From Spongilla lacustris (taxonomy: Eukaryota; Porifera; Demospongiae; Spongillida; Spongillidae), in assembly GCA_949361645.1 (NCBI GenBank), contig OX442437.1:4141921-4205920 (forward strand): a DNA stretch of 64,000 bases. The letters run 5' to 3'. Below, piece after piece: positions 24,666 to 37,470 of the stretch. Position numbers and translations under genes: made by a program. Every line of letters starts with the position of its first letter. Within the stretch, counting starts at the first letter, position 1. A model generated the notes under the pieces. The model was not told the origin of the DNA and did no database searches. It saw only the letters and a list, made by a program, of their open reading frames with translations.

Positions 24666-25513
24666 ATGATGTACAGAAGAAGTGTACTGTGTCATTGCTA
24701 TAAGTACTTACAAACTTGCTTTTTTACAAAGTTCATATGTGACCACACCCCTTTATGTAAGACATCTATTAACATGACATGTACATGGATGGAAAAGAGT
24801 GTACACCAGTGCAGATTGAATAATACACAACATGTACATGTACAGATGTAACAATACAGCAAATATAAGTTCTCCCAGTTTCCATCAATGTAAAGCTTGA
24901 TCCTATCAGGATAAATAAGACATCACATCATGATCATGCAAACATACCACATATACAATTTTGCTGAAGACTAGTGAGAAGGATAGATTCTTTGGGCACA
25001 CAGCCACTTGATGGATATAGTGCCACCTCCATGGAAGCTGCCAGGCCTCTAGCTAAACCCTCTGCCCTATTTACTTTCTGAATGCTCCAAAATTACAATG
25101 TACATTGGCCCCTTTCAAACTAATAACCACCTTCTGAGCATCTTCAAGCTTCATTGGTCCTACTCATACAGAAATAGGCACACACAGACAAAGGTAAACA
25201 TATGCAGATGCACATGCACATACTGTACAGTGTGTACAAAATGCTGTAGCTGCATGCACACATGCATAGAAGCACGACACTAAAATGTATGCACGTGCAT
25301 ACCACATAAAAATACACCTGTAATACATGTGCACACACATGCACAAAAAGCACAAACACAAATGTACAGCGACATACATGTACCACTAACCAGAAGAGCT
25401 ATGGTTGGCCAGCTTGATCACTGACCAGACATACATTTGTACCTGCTTCCACTGCCCGCAAGGATTCATACTACTATTCCACACCAACGGACACACAAAC
25501 GAACCTGGTTACA
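24666..25513. other. Non-genic
   Basis: TACATG and CA-rich patches; nothing else seen. Confidence 0.5.
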
Positions 25514-26994
<1,481 letters not shown>

Positions 26995-26995
<1 letters not shown>

Positions 26996-27548
26996 GTGTG
27001 TGCATGTGTGTACACATGTGTGTATGTGTGTACACGTGTGCATGTGTGTGTATGTGTGTACACATGTGTGCATTAGAGTATGTATTAGTGTGTGTGCATT
27101 GTGTGTACACATGTGTGTGTTAGTGTGTGTGCTTTGTGTGTACACATGTGTGTTAGTGTGTGTGTGTGTATGTGAGTGCGTGCCTGTGTGTGTGTGCATG
27201 ATGAGTGTTTAGTAGGTGATGGAGTTGGTGTTAGGGTGAGTAGGAATGTTAAATACTAAACCATCTGGTCATGTGTCAAGCAGAGATCCTGCATGCTTGA
27301 TATAGAACCAGTGATATAGAATATGCACACCTTGATCTGAGACCCTGACAAGGTCATTATGGAAGGGCCCAAAAACATATATATGTTGTGTACACATGTA
27401 TACATGCACGCATATACATATGAATACATACATGCATATAATGAACTCATGCACACACTGACAAACACGCACACACACACGCGCGCGCACACACACTGCA
27501 CAATTTGAAAAACAGAAACCTTACACACGCACATGCACGCACACACGC

Positions 27549-27600
<52 letters not shown>
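26995..27600. repeat. Imperfect TG (26,995-27,200) and CA (27,465-27,598) tracts
   Basis: The first is a degenerate GTGTGTACACATGTGTG array; the second becomes a pure CA run at 27,555-27,595. The two are roughly complementary and could pair. Confidence 0.9.
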
Positions 27601-27601
<1 letters not shown>

Positions 27602-28014
27602 CACACGCAGCATGTAGCCTGACCCTGGGCGTCTACTTACGATCAGATCAGAAAAGTTTAGTAGGCGCTGCACACGTCATCACTGGAACTGTATAGATGA
27701 TTCAGGTTCAAATGTGCGCAATTCGTCGCTAGAGCTCTATTTTTTTCTAGCACGTGTGAACGTACATTTTAGCCAGACCTCCGACCAACCTGCAGATACG
27801 CTATCCCTCTGCGATTTCTTTGTTTGGAACTTCGGAACACGTAGGCATCTTTTAGAATTAGTAGCCTATTTTTTTAATATTGACGTGTTATGTAATGTAC
27901 GTATTATTGATCAAAATTGAAGTTATTAATAATAGCTAGTATATATTGCATTATTGTGTGCATATGTGCAACGAATTACGCCCTCGGATCGGTAGAATGT
28001 AATTAGCATAGTTA
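27601..28014. other. Non-genic
   Basis: A plus frame 27714-27920 (68 codons) is open, but no family was recognised. Confidence 0.4.
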
Positions 28015-28180
28015 TACACAGTTATACAAAATGTGTATAACAACTGTGGTTTTTTGATCAGCACACACTGCTATTATACACAGTTATACACAATTATACG
28101 CAATGTGTATAACAGGTACTGTATAACTACTTGTATAACAATGTTATACAGGCGAGTATAACAACCCTTTTTACACAGTG
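28015..28180. repeat. TATAAC subrepeat array, right copy (inverted)
   Basis: GTTATACAC/GTATAAC units ending ACAACCCTTTTTACACAGTG, the exact complement of the left copy's outer end. Confidence 0.8.
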
Positions 28181-28429
28181 GATCACACTGCGTGTGCAAG
28201 CTTATGTATGGGATTATACTTTGCAGCAACTGAAAGTTTCTCATGCATGCAGTTTTTGTGTCAATCTGTGGATGGGTCTGGGTACGAGATAACAGCAAAT
28301 GGCCGTTACATCTTCCGGACACTTGGTGCTTATACGGTAACGGAGGCAACGGAGGTACCTTAAGTGCATTAGTCTTGGGACCAGACTATAGTGTCTGGTC
28401 CCCAGACTAGTTTACATGCAGATCGAAGG

Positions 28430-28810
28430 TATAATGGCTAACGCTCATGCGGAGGTATATATCTAATGCGGACCTATATAGCTTATGCGGAGGTATATAG
28501 CTTTATGTGGAGGTATATAGCTTATGCTGGTGGTATAGATTGGAGGTACATGATATGCATATATAATAAAGGAGGTACACTGATGTATGTACCTTATGCA
28601 TGAGGAGGTATGTAGATTATGAGGAGGTAAACAGCTATAGCTTAAGCCTTTTGTACACACCCTTTGTACATATATATAATATCAAAAATGGTATATATAC
28701 CCAAATTTAGAGGTATGTACCACAATGCGGTACAGTAGTTGATTTAGCAAGTGTACATAGTGCAATAGATACAAAGGTACTTTTGGCACGATTCCCGCGC
28801 CATAGAATTC
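28430..28810. repeat. Degenerate 'ggaggtatatagcttatg' array and inverted copy of 2,617-2,860
   Basis: 28,440-28,640 repeats GGAGGTATATAGCTTATG about eight times. 28,680-28,810 is the inverted counterpart of the dispersed repeat at 2,617-2,860. Confidence 0.8.
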
Positions 28811-31064
28811 CTATGTAATGTATGCATGTATACACGTATGCATTGTTAATGGTCATAACTAACAGTCGTCTGTTAGCAAAATATTGCATGGCATACATGC
28901 TTTGTTGACGCCTATTTCGTTTTCACATCTTGTAAACTGTTAACGGTATAGGGTTTCAAAATCCTGTCACAAAAAAGTTGCGCATGTCCATTGAAATGTA
29001 TGGCGCAAATTTACGTGAAATTCGCCACTTTGAAAAGTCGTAACTCTGCAACGTTTCATCACAGAGCGACGAATCAGATATTTTTCAAAACTACTCGTAT
29101 AAAGCTTTTTAATGATGCATTAATTTTTGCAATCCAACGAATTTGAGAAATCTTGTAAGATACCTACGTATACACGTTGCTTTTTCAACATGCGCACCAA
29201 ATTACCGATTATCTATGATGCGAGTAATCTCACTGTGCTTATGAAGGCTTGCGTGCAGTGTTCGTGTATGTGCACCGCTGTGTTCATGCTAGCGCTTCGC
29301 TAGCAGTAGTGTGTTGTAGTATGCATGCATAGGCCTATACTAGGTTTCAAATTTGATGCAAGCTTATTTATTATCCTTTATGCCACTTTGTGTTGAGAGT
29401 GAAGATTATTAAAGTAGCATGGCTGCGCTTGTACAACTACAGTAACAGTGTACATGTACTTGGATTCTATTTAAATCACACGCTAGTAAAATGGCATGTG
29501 AGCATATACATTACTACGGTACTCACACTGAAGTATTTTGTTATGTGCATATAGCAGAGATAAAGAATAAATATTATCTCTGCATATAGCAAGAAAACAG
29601 ACTATATAAATTTCATGTCCTTCCATATGTATACATGTCCATGCATTTATGCGTGAGTGTTATGTGTGTACAGTGTATGTGTTTATGCATGTGTGTATGT
29701 ATGCATGTGTTCGTGCATGTGTGTGCATGTGTGTGCATGTGTGTGCATGTGTGTGCATGTGTGTGCATGTGTGTGTGTTGTATGTGTGCATGTGTGCATA
29801 TGTGTGTATGTGTGCATGTATGTGTATGTGTGCATGTGAGTATGTGCATGAAACAAGTGTGTATGGAACGCACCTCAGTATTGATGGAACAAGGGAGAAT
29901 ACAAAAAGTGTCCAAACTCCTGCCATTAAGGCCACACAACAGTGTTCAGCAGCATTCATCCAGCATAATTCATCTTGCTATCAGGATCTGCATGTGGTAT
30001 AATGATATAGACATGTAGCCCCATGACTGCATGAACACTTTTAGCATAAACCCAATATTCAAGCTGTAACCTGTTCAATTTGAAATTTATATAGTCTGTT
30101 TTCTTGCTATATGCAGAGATAATATCTATATTTTATCTCTGCTATATGCACATAACAAAATACTTCAGTGTGAGTACCGTAGTAATGTATATGCTCACAT
30201 GCCATTTTACTAGTGTGTGATCTAAATAGAATCTAAGTACACTGTTACTGTAGTTGTACAAGCGCAGCCATGCTACTTTAAAAATCTTCACTCTCAACAC
30301 AAAGTGGCATAAAGGATAATAAATAAGCTTGCATCAAATTTGAAACCTAGTATAGGCCTATGCATGCATACTACAACACACTACTGCTAGCGAAGCGCTT
30401 GCATGAACACAGCGGTGCACATACACGAACACTGCACGCAAGCCTTCATAAGCACAGTGAGATTACTCGCATCATAGATAATCGGTAATTTGGTGCGCAT
30501 GTTGAAAAAGCAACGTGTATACGTAGGTATGTTAAAAGATTTCTCAAATTCGTTGGATTGCAAAGATTAATGCATCATTAAAACGCTGTATACGAAACCT
30601 GACCCTGACCAGGTCTGTGGCCAGGGCTATCCTGGCCAGGGGTCTAAGGCCAAAATAGATGTTACATATACAGTGCTTATATTGAACTCTTGTGTGGTGT
30701 ATACATTATTATTATTATTATAATTGTAAATTACGTATTCTGTATGTACCGTGTTTTTTCATAAATATACGAGTAGTTTTGAAAAATATCTGATTCGTCG
30801 CTCTGTGATGAAACGTTGCAGAGTTACGACTTTTCAAAGTGGCGAATTTCACGTAAATTTGCGCCATACATTTCAATGGACATGCGCAACTTTTTTGTGA
30901 CAGGATTTTGAAACCCTATACCGTTAACAGTTTACAAGATGTGATAACGAAATAGGCGTCAACAAAGCATGTGTGCCATGCAATATTTTGCTAACAGACG
31001 ACTGTTAGTTATGAGCATTAACAATGCATACGTGTATACATGTATACATTACATAGGAATTCAT
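28806..31064. repeat. Foldback structure 1 (A - C - A')
   Basis: Arm A (28,806-29,620) starts GAATTCCTATGTAATGTATG. It is repeated as arm A' (30,081-31,064) in inverted orientation, with about 0.2 kb extra in A' at 30,590-30,780 (CCTGACCAGG-rich). The central C (29,620-30,080) holds a GTGTGCAT-type microsatellite and a unique block around 'attgatggaacaagggag'. No coding. Confidence 0.9.
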
Positions 31065-31140
31065 TACAACAATACACACAACATCAGCTCTAAGTTCGTA
31101 TTTGGTCAGTTCTAAGTCTTCAGCATCATCCTACGTTTCA

Positions 31141-31655
31141 TTTTGCTTCCAATACGCCACGACATGTGTTTTGCTCCTCAGTTTTTAGTTTATCAAATTT
31201 TATACAACCTTGTTTTGACCTTCTTTATCATACCACACAGATATTTTTCAAAACTAAGCTTTTTATAATGATGCAAAAATCGTTGCAATCCAACGAATTT
31301 GAAAATGCTTAAATACAAACACAATCTCTGGTCCTCAGAACGATGCATATACACACAATCTCTGGCTGGCTTGCGCCCTAAGTCAAAAGAACAATGCATA
31401 GACACATAGGCCTATTGTACAAACTACTGATTGTGCATCACAGCAACAAGTTGAAGTTGTCAGGATCTTTATGTTGCATGGGAGTCCAATTGTGATCACA
31501 GAAAGATCCAATAACTCACAAAACTGCAGAAAGAATAAATACATACTTAGCTCTGTGCTATGTTTAGTCATACAAATGTATGTTATTCTGATTTCATGGC
31601 ATCAGGCAATGACTGAATGAAGCATGCGTGCGATCGTTACACGATACATTACATA
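31141..31655. repeat. Segment B, copy 1
   Basis: Starts TTTTGCTTCCAATACGCCAC and ends GATACATTACATAT. It is a direct repeat of 34,264-34,774 and an inverted repeat of about 35,390-35,873. Confidence 0.9.
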
Positions 31656-31879
31656 TCTGAGCTCAAGCAAACCATAAAAGCACAATTGGCAGGTCTGCCT
31701 ATGCATGTAGCGTCCACGAATACTAGGGTCTGTTTAATGCACATGCATGGATTCTATATAGGGTCCACTCCAAAGGTGTGTTTGCTTTGAGGTATTGGAC
31801 ACTTCAAAGGTGACAGAGGACCTAGCTTTTCCTGTTTAGTGCGTGTGCCCTAGGGTCCATACTCCATAGGGTCCACTTC

Positions 31880-32800
31880 ATAGGTGTTTGCTATGGGGAA
31901 CTCAACATAAGGATAACCCCATAGCTTTTTGCTGTGGGCTGCTTTGTAGCTGTGTACTGTAAGGTTCACTCCAACTCCATACACTGCTCTGAGAGCTATG
32001 GCTATCTGCCATAGGGTCCACTTCATAGGTACAGTGTTTGCTATGGGGTACGTGACATAGCGTTAACCCCATAGCTTCAGATTGTGGGGTGCTTCGTAGC
32101 CGTGCGCCGAAAATTTCACTCCAACTCCATACACTGCTCTGATAGCTATAGCTATCTGCCATAGGATCCACTTCATAGGTGAGGGCACTCCACAACACAG
32201 GGTTAACCCCATAGCTTTTTGCTGTGGGGTGCTGCGTAGCTGTGTGCTGCAACTTTAAGTTTCATTCCAACTCCATACACTGCTCTGAGAGCTATGGCTA
32301 TCTGCCATAGGATCCGCTTCATAGGTGCTTGCTATGGGGTACATAAAAACATAGGTTTAACCCCATAGCGTTTTGCTGTGGGGTGCTTCGTAGCTGTGTG
32401 CTGTAATGTTCACTCCAACTCCATACACTGCTCTGATAGCTATGGCTATCTGCCATAGGATCCACTTCATAGCAGGTGTTTGCTGTGGGGCACTCGACAA
32501 CATAGGGCTAACCCCATAGCTTTTTGTCGTGGGCTGCTTCACAGCTGTGTGCCATAAGGTTCACTCCAACTGCATACACTGCTCTGATAGCTATGGCTAT
32601 CTGCCCTAGGGTCCACTTCATAGGTGTTTGCTATGGGGTACTCGACATAAGGATAACCCCATAGCTTTTTGCTGTAGGGTGCTTCATAGCAGTGTGCTGT
32701 GAGCTTCACTCCAACTCCATACACTGCTCTGATCCCGTAGCTATGGCTATCTGCCATAGGATCCACTTCATAGGTGTTTGCTATGGGGTACACGACAACA
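31880..32800. repeat. ~150-bp tandem array, copy 1
   Basis: About six units, each with ACTCCAACTCCATACACTGC, TCTGATAGCTATGGCTATCT, GCCATAGGATCCACTTCATA and CCCCATAGCTTTTTGCTGTG. Minus-strand frames reading 'MKWILWQIAIAIRAVYGVG' are repeat shadows. Confidence 0.95.
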
Positions 32801-33442
32801 TACATGTAGTGATATGATATCACAAGATTTTCATTAAATCTTCAGCTATAGGCACTATACCTAAGAACATGTACATGTGCGTGCTTGAAACCACATATAT
32901 TTAGTGCTCACCTGACAACAAATAAAATTCCGATGCGCATTGGGTTCAGAGTATCTTTTGTATCCCGTACTTAAGGTTATTATGTGTGTTCTGTTTTTTG
33001 AACTATATTGGAGCATGCAAATTCTAGATGAATATGTATTTAATTGATCGAATTATGTTAATTATTTATAATTGTTAGTGCACTGCTAATTGTGAACTGT
33101 AAAGATTTAAAAACAGGTCACATGCACCATCAGAGAATAGGCTCAGGTATACAAGTATGTAATGTAATGCTATGGGCACACTTTGAAAGAATGGAAAGGA
33201 ACATTCCTGGCCTATTATGGTTTGTGGTAACTGTGTAAGGCAATCTCATTACAGCTGGGATGCACATCTGTGTTGTACTAAAACCTGGTGTTAAAAATAT
33301 ATTGCAAATCAAGATGTAAATCATGTACTAACATTAACCCTACCCAAAGAATTAAATCCATTCACTATAGAGTGCATTTTGATTAAATTGTCAAGTGCAT
33401 TCAAGTTTTGGTATTAGCAGATTCATGGTTGGTATTACCCCA

Positions 33443-33784
33443 CTATTGATCTGAATATGGAGGAGGGCTGTCGGCTGATGTTGGCAGTGTTGGGAGTGGG
33501 GGAGTGTTGGAAGGAGGAGTGTGGACAGGTGATGGGGGAGTGTAGGGAGGAGGAGGAATGTTGACAGGGGGCAGGGGAGAGTAGAGAGGAGGGGCGTCGA
33601 CAGCTGCTGTAGGGAGTGTAGAAAGGACTATGGCTGCATTTTCATGAGGAGTATTGTTGCGACTTGAATAGCGAAATGCTCTTTTCTTTATTGCTATTAC
33701 GATCAGTAACTCTGTGATCATAATCAAGGACAACATCAACAACACCCAACCAATGGATCCACCAATAAAACTTGCAGTTGGTTG
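33443..33784 (-). CDS. Last exon of a single-span membrane protein with PPxY tail, copy 1
   Basis: After TTTTCAG the minus strand reads 'QPTASFIGGSIGWVLLMLSL', continues as a hydrophobic span ('IMITELLIVIAI'), then basic 'KKRAFRYSSRNN' and about 70 residues rich in Pro/Ser/Thr that end 'SADSPPPYSDQ' and stop at 33443. Two or more PPxY motifs ('PPPYTP', 'PPPYSD') are known ligands of WW domains, as in HECT ubiquitin ligases. The layout (short extracellular stub, one span, basic stop-transfer, tail) is a receptor-type C-terminus. Upstream exons were not identified within the duplicated segment, so the ectodomain is unknown. Copy 2 is at 39275-39625. Confidence 0.6.
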   Translation of the reverse strand, partial: QPTASFIGGSIGWVLLMLSLIMITELLIVIAIKKRAFRYSSRNNTPHENAAIVLSTLPTAAVDAPPLYSPLPPVNIPPPPYTPPSPVHTPPSNTPPLPTLPTSADSPPPYSDQ

Positions 33785-34264
33785 CTGAAAACTGTACGAA
33801 AATAGGGAAATGGATTATGATGAAGTTCTTTTAGTATGTGGTTCCATACTTTATTCAAATGACATGTTGGAATTGGTAGTATAATTTCAAAAGCCATTAG
33901 TAAGCTGTGACAAATAAATCAGTACATTGTACACATGCACAAACATGTACACTTATTGTACTGTATGTATTATACTAAATTTGATGTGCTTAATGCACTC
34001 ATTTCACCCCAACATGTAGTCTTCATATAAGGGAAGAACACGTACATAGTTGCTTGAATAGTAGCTATTATACTGTTCCAAGAAAACCTAGAAAGGGTGG
34101 TGTTGAAGATGTGATAATAACTTTTGATTACTATGTTCCAAACAATTATCGTTCTAGGTATAAATTACAACAAAGCAACATAACTACAACTTATATTGCT
34201 TATGATATCATTTTCGAATTGAAAAATCTACAAGAAATATGACATTGACATACATGCAGAAAAC

Positions 34265-35871
34265 ATTTTGCTTCCAATACGCCACGACATGTGTTTTGCT
34301 CCTCAGTTTTTAGTTTCTCAAATTTTCCACTGTATACAACCTTGTTTTGACCTTCTTCATCATACCACACAGATTTTTTTCAAAACTAAGCTTTTTATAA
34401 TGATGCAAAAATCGTTGCAATCCAACGAATTTGAAAATGCCTACATATACAAACACAATCTTTCACCCTCAGAACGATGCATATACACACAATTCCTGGC
34501 TGGCTTGCGCCCTAAGTCAAAAGAACAATGCAGTACAAACTACTGATTGTGCATCACAGCAACAAGTTGAAGTTGTCAGGATCTTTATGTTGCATGGGAG
34601 TCCAATTGTGATCACAGAAAGATCCAATAACTCACAAAACTGCAGAAAGAATAAATATATAATTAGCTCTGTGCTATGTTTAGTCATACAAATGTATGCT
34701 ATTCTGATTTCATGGCATCAGGCAATGACTGAATGAGGCATGCGTGCGATCGTTACACGATACATTACATATTGATATCGATCATATTCCTGCGGGAAGT
34801 AGAAAGGGGTCGGCGGGGCTTTAAATTTGCTTGAAAATCACATAAAACGTGGACTAGACAATCTATCTATCATTCGCCAAGGTCTGCGCCCGTTTTCGGG
34901 CAAATCGTGAAACATTTGTAAATCATATTCGTCCCGATTATTTGTATATCGAAGAGCAAAACTCTTTTGACTTAGTTAAGACTCTTAACGAGACTTCAAA
35001 CTGTCATCTACAACAACACGGTGCTACTTTTGTAAAGGTTATACAGCATAGATCAAAAAAGGAGTATCTCGTACGAGACGGACGAGATACCCCTTTTTTG
35101 ACAGCCTTTTTTGATCTATGCTATATAACCTTTACAAAAGTAGCACCGTGTTGTTGTAGATGACAGTTCGAAGTCTCGTTAATAAGAGTCTTAACTAAGT
35201 CAAAAGAGTTTTACTCTTCGATCGGGACGAATATGATTTACAAATGTTTCACGATTTGCCCGAAAACGGGCGCAGACCTAGGCGAATGATAGATAGATTG
35301 TCTAGTCCACGTTTTATGTGATTTTCAAGCAAATTTAAAGCCCCGCCGACCCCTTTCTACTTCCCGCAGGAATATGATCGATATCAATATGTAATGTATC
35401 GTGTAACGATCGCAGATGCCATGAAATCAGAATAACATACATTTGTGTGACTAAACATAGCACAGAGCTAATTATATATTTATTCTTTCTGCAGTTTTGT
35501 GATTTATTGGATCTTCCTGTGATCACAATTGGACTCCCATGCAACATAAAGATCCTGACAACTTCAACTTGTTGCTGTGATGCACAATCAGTAGTTTGTA
35601 CTGCATTGTTCTTTTGACTTAGGGCGCAAGCCAGCCAGGAATTATGTGTATATGCATCGTTCTGAGGGTGAAAGATTGTGTTTGTATATGTAGGCATTTT
35701 CAAATTCGTTGGATTGCAACAATTTTTGCATCATTATAAAAAGCTTAGTTTTGAAAAATATCTGTGTGGTATGATGAAGAAGGTCAAAACAAGGTTGTAT
35801 ACAGTGGAAAATTTGAGAAACTAAAAACTGAGGAGCAAAACACATGTCGTGGCGTATTGGAAGCAAAATGA
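34265..35871. repeat. Near-perfect palindrome, ~0.8-kb arms
   Basis: From TTTTGCTTCCAATACGCCAC to its complement at 35,852-35,871. The centre lies about 35,083 (GCATAGATCAAAAAAGG at ~35,046 pairs with its complement at ~35,104; the inner 'gagtatctcgt/acgagatac' also pair). The arms differ by a few substitutions and an 11-bp indel. The frames inside, such as 34942-35163, run across the symmetry centre and are not credible genes. Confidence 0.93.
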
Positions 35872-35939
35872 AACGTAGGATGATGCTGAAGACTTAGAAC
35901 TGACCAAATACGAACTTAGAGCTGATGTTGTGTGTATTG

Positions 35940-37200
35940 TTGTAATGAATTCCTATGTAATGTATGCATGTATACACGTATGCATTGTTAATGCTCATAA
36001 CTAACAGTCGTCTGTTAGCAAAATATTGCATGGCATACATGTTTTATTGATGCCTATTTCGTTTTCACATCTTGTAAACTGTTAACGGTATAGGGTTTCA
36101 AAATCCTGTCACAAAAAAGTTGCGCATGTCATTGAAATGTATGGCGTGAAATTTCGCCACTTTGAAAAGTCGTAACTCTGCAACGTTTCATCACAGGGCG
36201 ACGAATCAGATATTTTTCAAAACTACTCGTATAAAGCTTTTTAATGATGCATAAATCTTTGCAATCCAATGAATTTGAGAAATCTTGCAACATACCTACG
36301 TACATGTATACACGTTGCTTTTTCAACATGCGCACCAAATTACCGATTATCTATGATGCGAGTAATCTCACTGTGCTTGTGAAGGCTTGCGTGCAGTGTT
36401 CGTGTATGTGCACCGCTGTGTTCATGCTATAGCGCTTCGCTAGCAGTAGTGTGTTGTAGTATGCATGCATAGGCCTATACTAGGTTTCAAATTTGATGCA
36501 AGCTTATTTATTATCCTTTATGCCACTTTGTGTTGAGAGTGAAGATTATTAAAGTAGCATGGCTGCGCTTGTACAACTACAGTAACAGTGTACTTAGATT
36601 CTATTTAGATCACACACTAGTAAAATGGCATGTGAGCATATACACTACTACAGTACTCACACTGAAGTATTTTGTTATGTGCATATAGCAGAGATAAAAT
36701 ATAGATATTATCTCTGCATATAGCAAGAAAACAGACTATATAAATTTCAAATTGAACAGGTTACAGCTTGAATATTGGGTTTATGCTAAAAGTGTTCATG
36801 CAGTCATGGGGCTACATGTCTATATCATTATACCACATGCAGATCCTGATAGCAAGATGAATTATGCTGGATGAATGCTGCTGAACACTGTTGTGCGGCC
36901 TTAATGGCAGGAGTTTGGACACTTTTTGTATTCTCCCTTGTTCCATCAATACTGAGGTGCGTTCCATACACACTTGTTTCATGCACATACTTACATGCAC
37001 ACATACACATACATGCACACATGCACACATACAACACACACATGCACACACATGCACACACATGCACACACATGCACGAACACATGCATACATACACACA
37101 TGCATAAACACATACACTGTACACACATAACACTCACGCACAAATGCATGGACATGTATACATATGGAAGGACAAACATGCCCACACACATGCCGGATGT
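35940..37200. repeat. Copy of foldback arm A plus centre C in inverted orientation
   Basis: 35,940-36,745 matches arm A (28,806-29,620) in the same direction. 36,745-37,180 matches C (29,620-30,080) reversed, so the A/C junction was inverted relative to structure 1. Confidence 0.88.
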
Positions 37201-37310
37201 TCATTGTGTGTTAGTTCTAGTTGTCCGTCAACTGTATTTTGAAAGTAAGAGGCCTTTTAATCACAACCTGTGAGAGAGTAGTGCGCAGCTATATGCTAAT
37301 GTAGGTAGTT

Positions 37311-37385
37311 CCTAGTCTGGGGACTTGACTGATGGCAGTACTAGTCACTGCTGTACTGTATAGCCATTAGGGTCCCCAGACTAGG
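37311..37385. mobile_element. Tiny 75-bp inverted-repeat element with 5-bp duplication
   Basis: CCTAGTCTGGGGAC at 37311-37324 pairs exactly with GTCCCCAGACTAGG at 37372-37385. TAGTT flanks both sides (37306-37310 and 37386-37390). Related termini occur at 2983-3022 and 28,377-28,411. Confidence 0.65.
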
Positions 37386-37470
37386 TAGTTCCAAAGCGGA
37401 AAGTTCATCTCTTCGATGCTCACGCATTACAATGCTAAAATTGCCCATTCTCCTGCAAAATCATGCACAA

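Larger units (their letters stand above)
31661..34264. repeat. Segment D, copy 1 (2.6-kb direct duplication)
   Basis: High-identity match to 37,471-40,086 over its whole length. It includes a tandem array of ~150-bp units (31,880-32,800) and the membrane-protein tail exon. Small indels and substitutions only, so the duplication is fairly recent. The left junction against B is sharp. Confidence 0.93.

Noticed and set aside
31902..32823. Minus frames with repeated 'MKWILWQIAIAIRAVYGVG'
   Set aside because: Shadows of the ~150-bp tandem array, with breaks that differ between units and between the two D copies.
34942..35163. 73-codon plus ORF across the palindrome centre
   Set aside because: The second half is the reverse complement of the first, so it cannot be a natural coding sequence.
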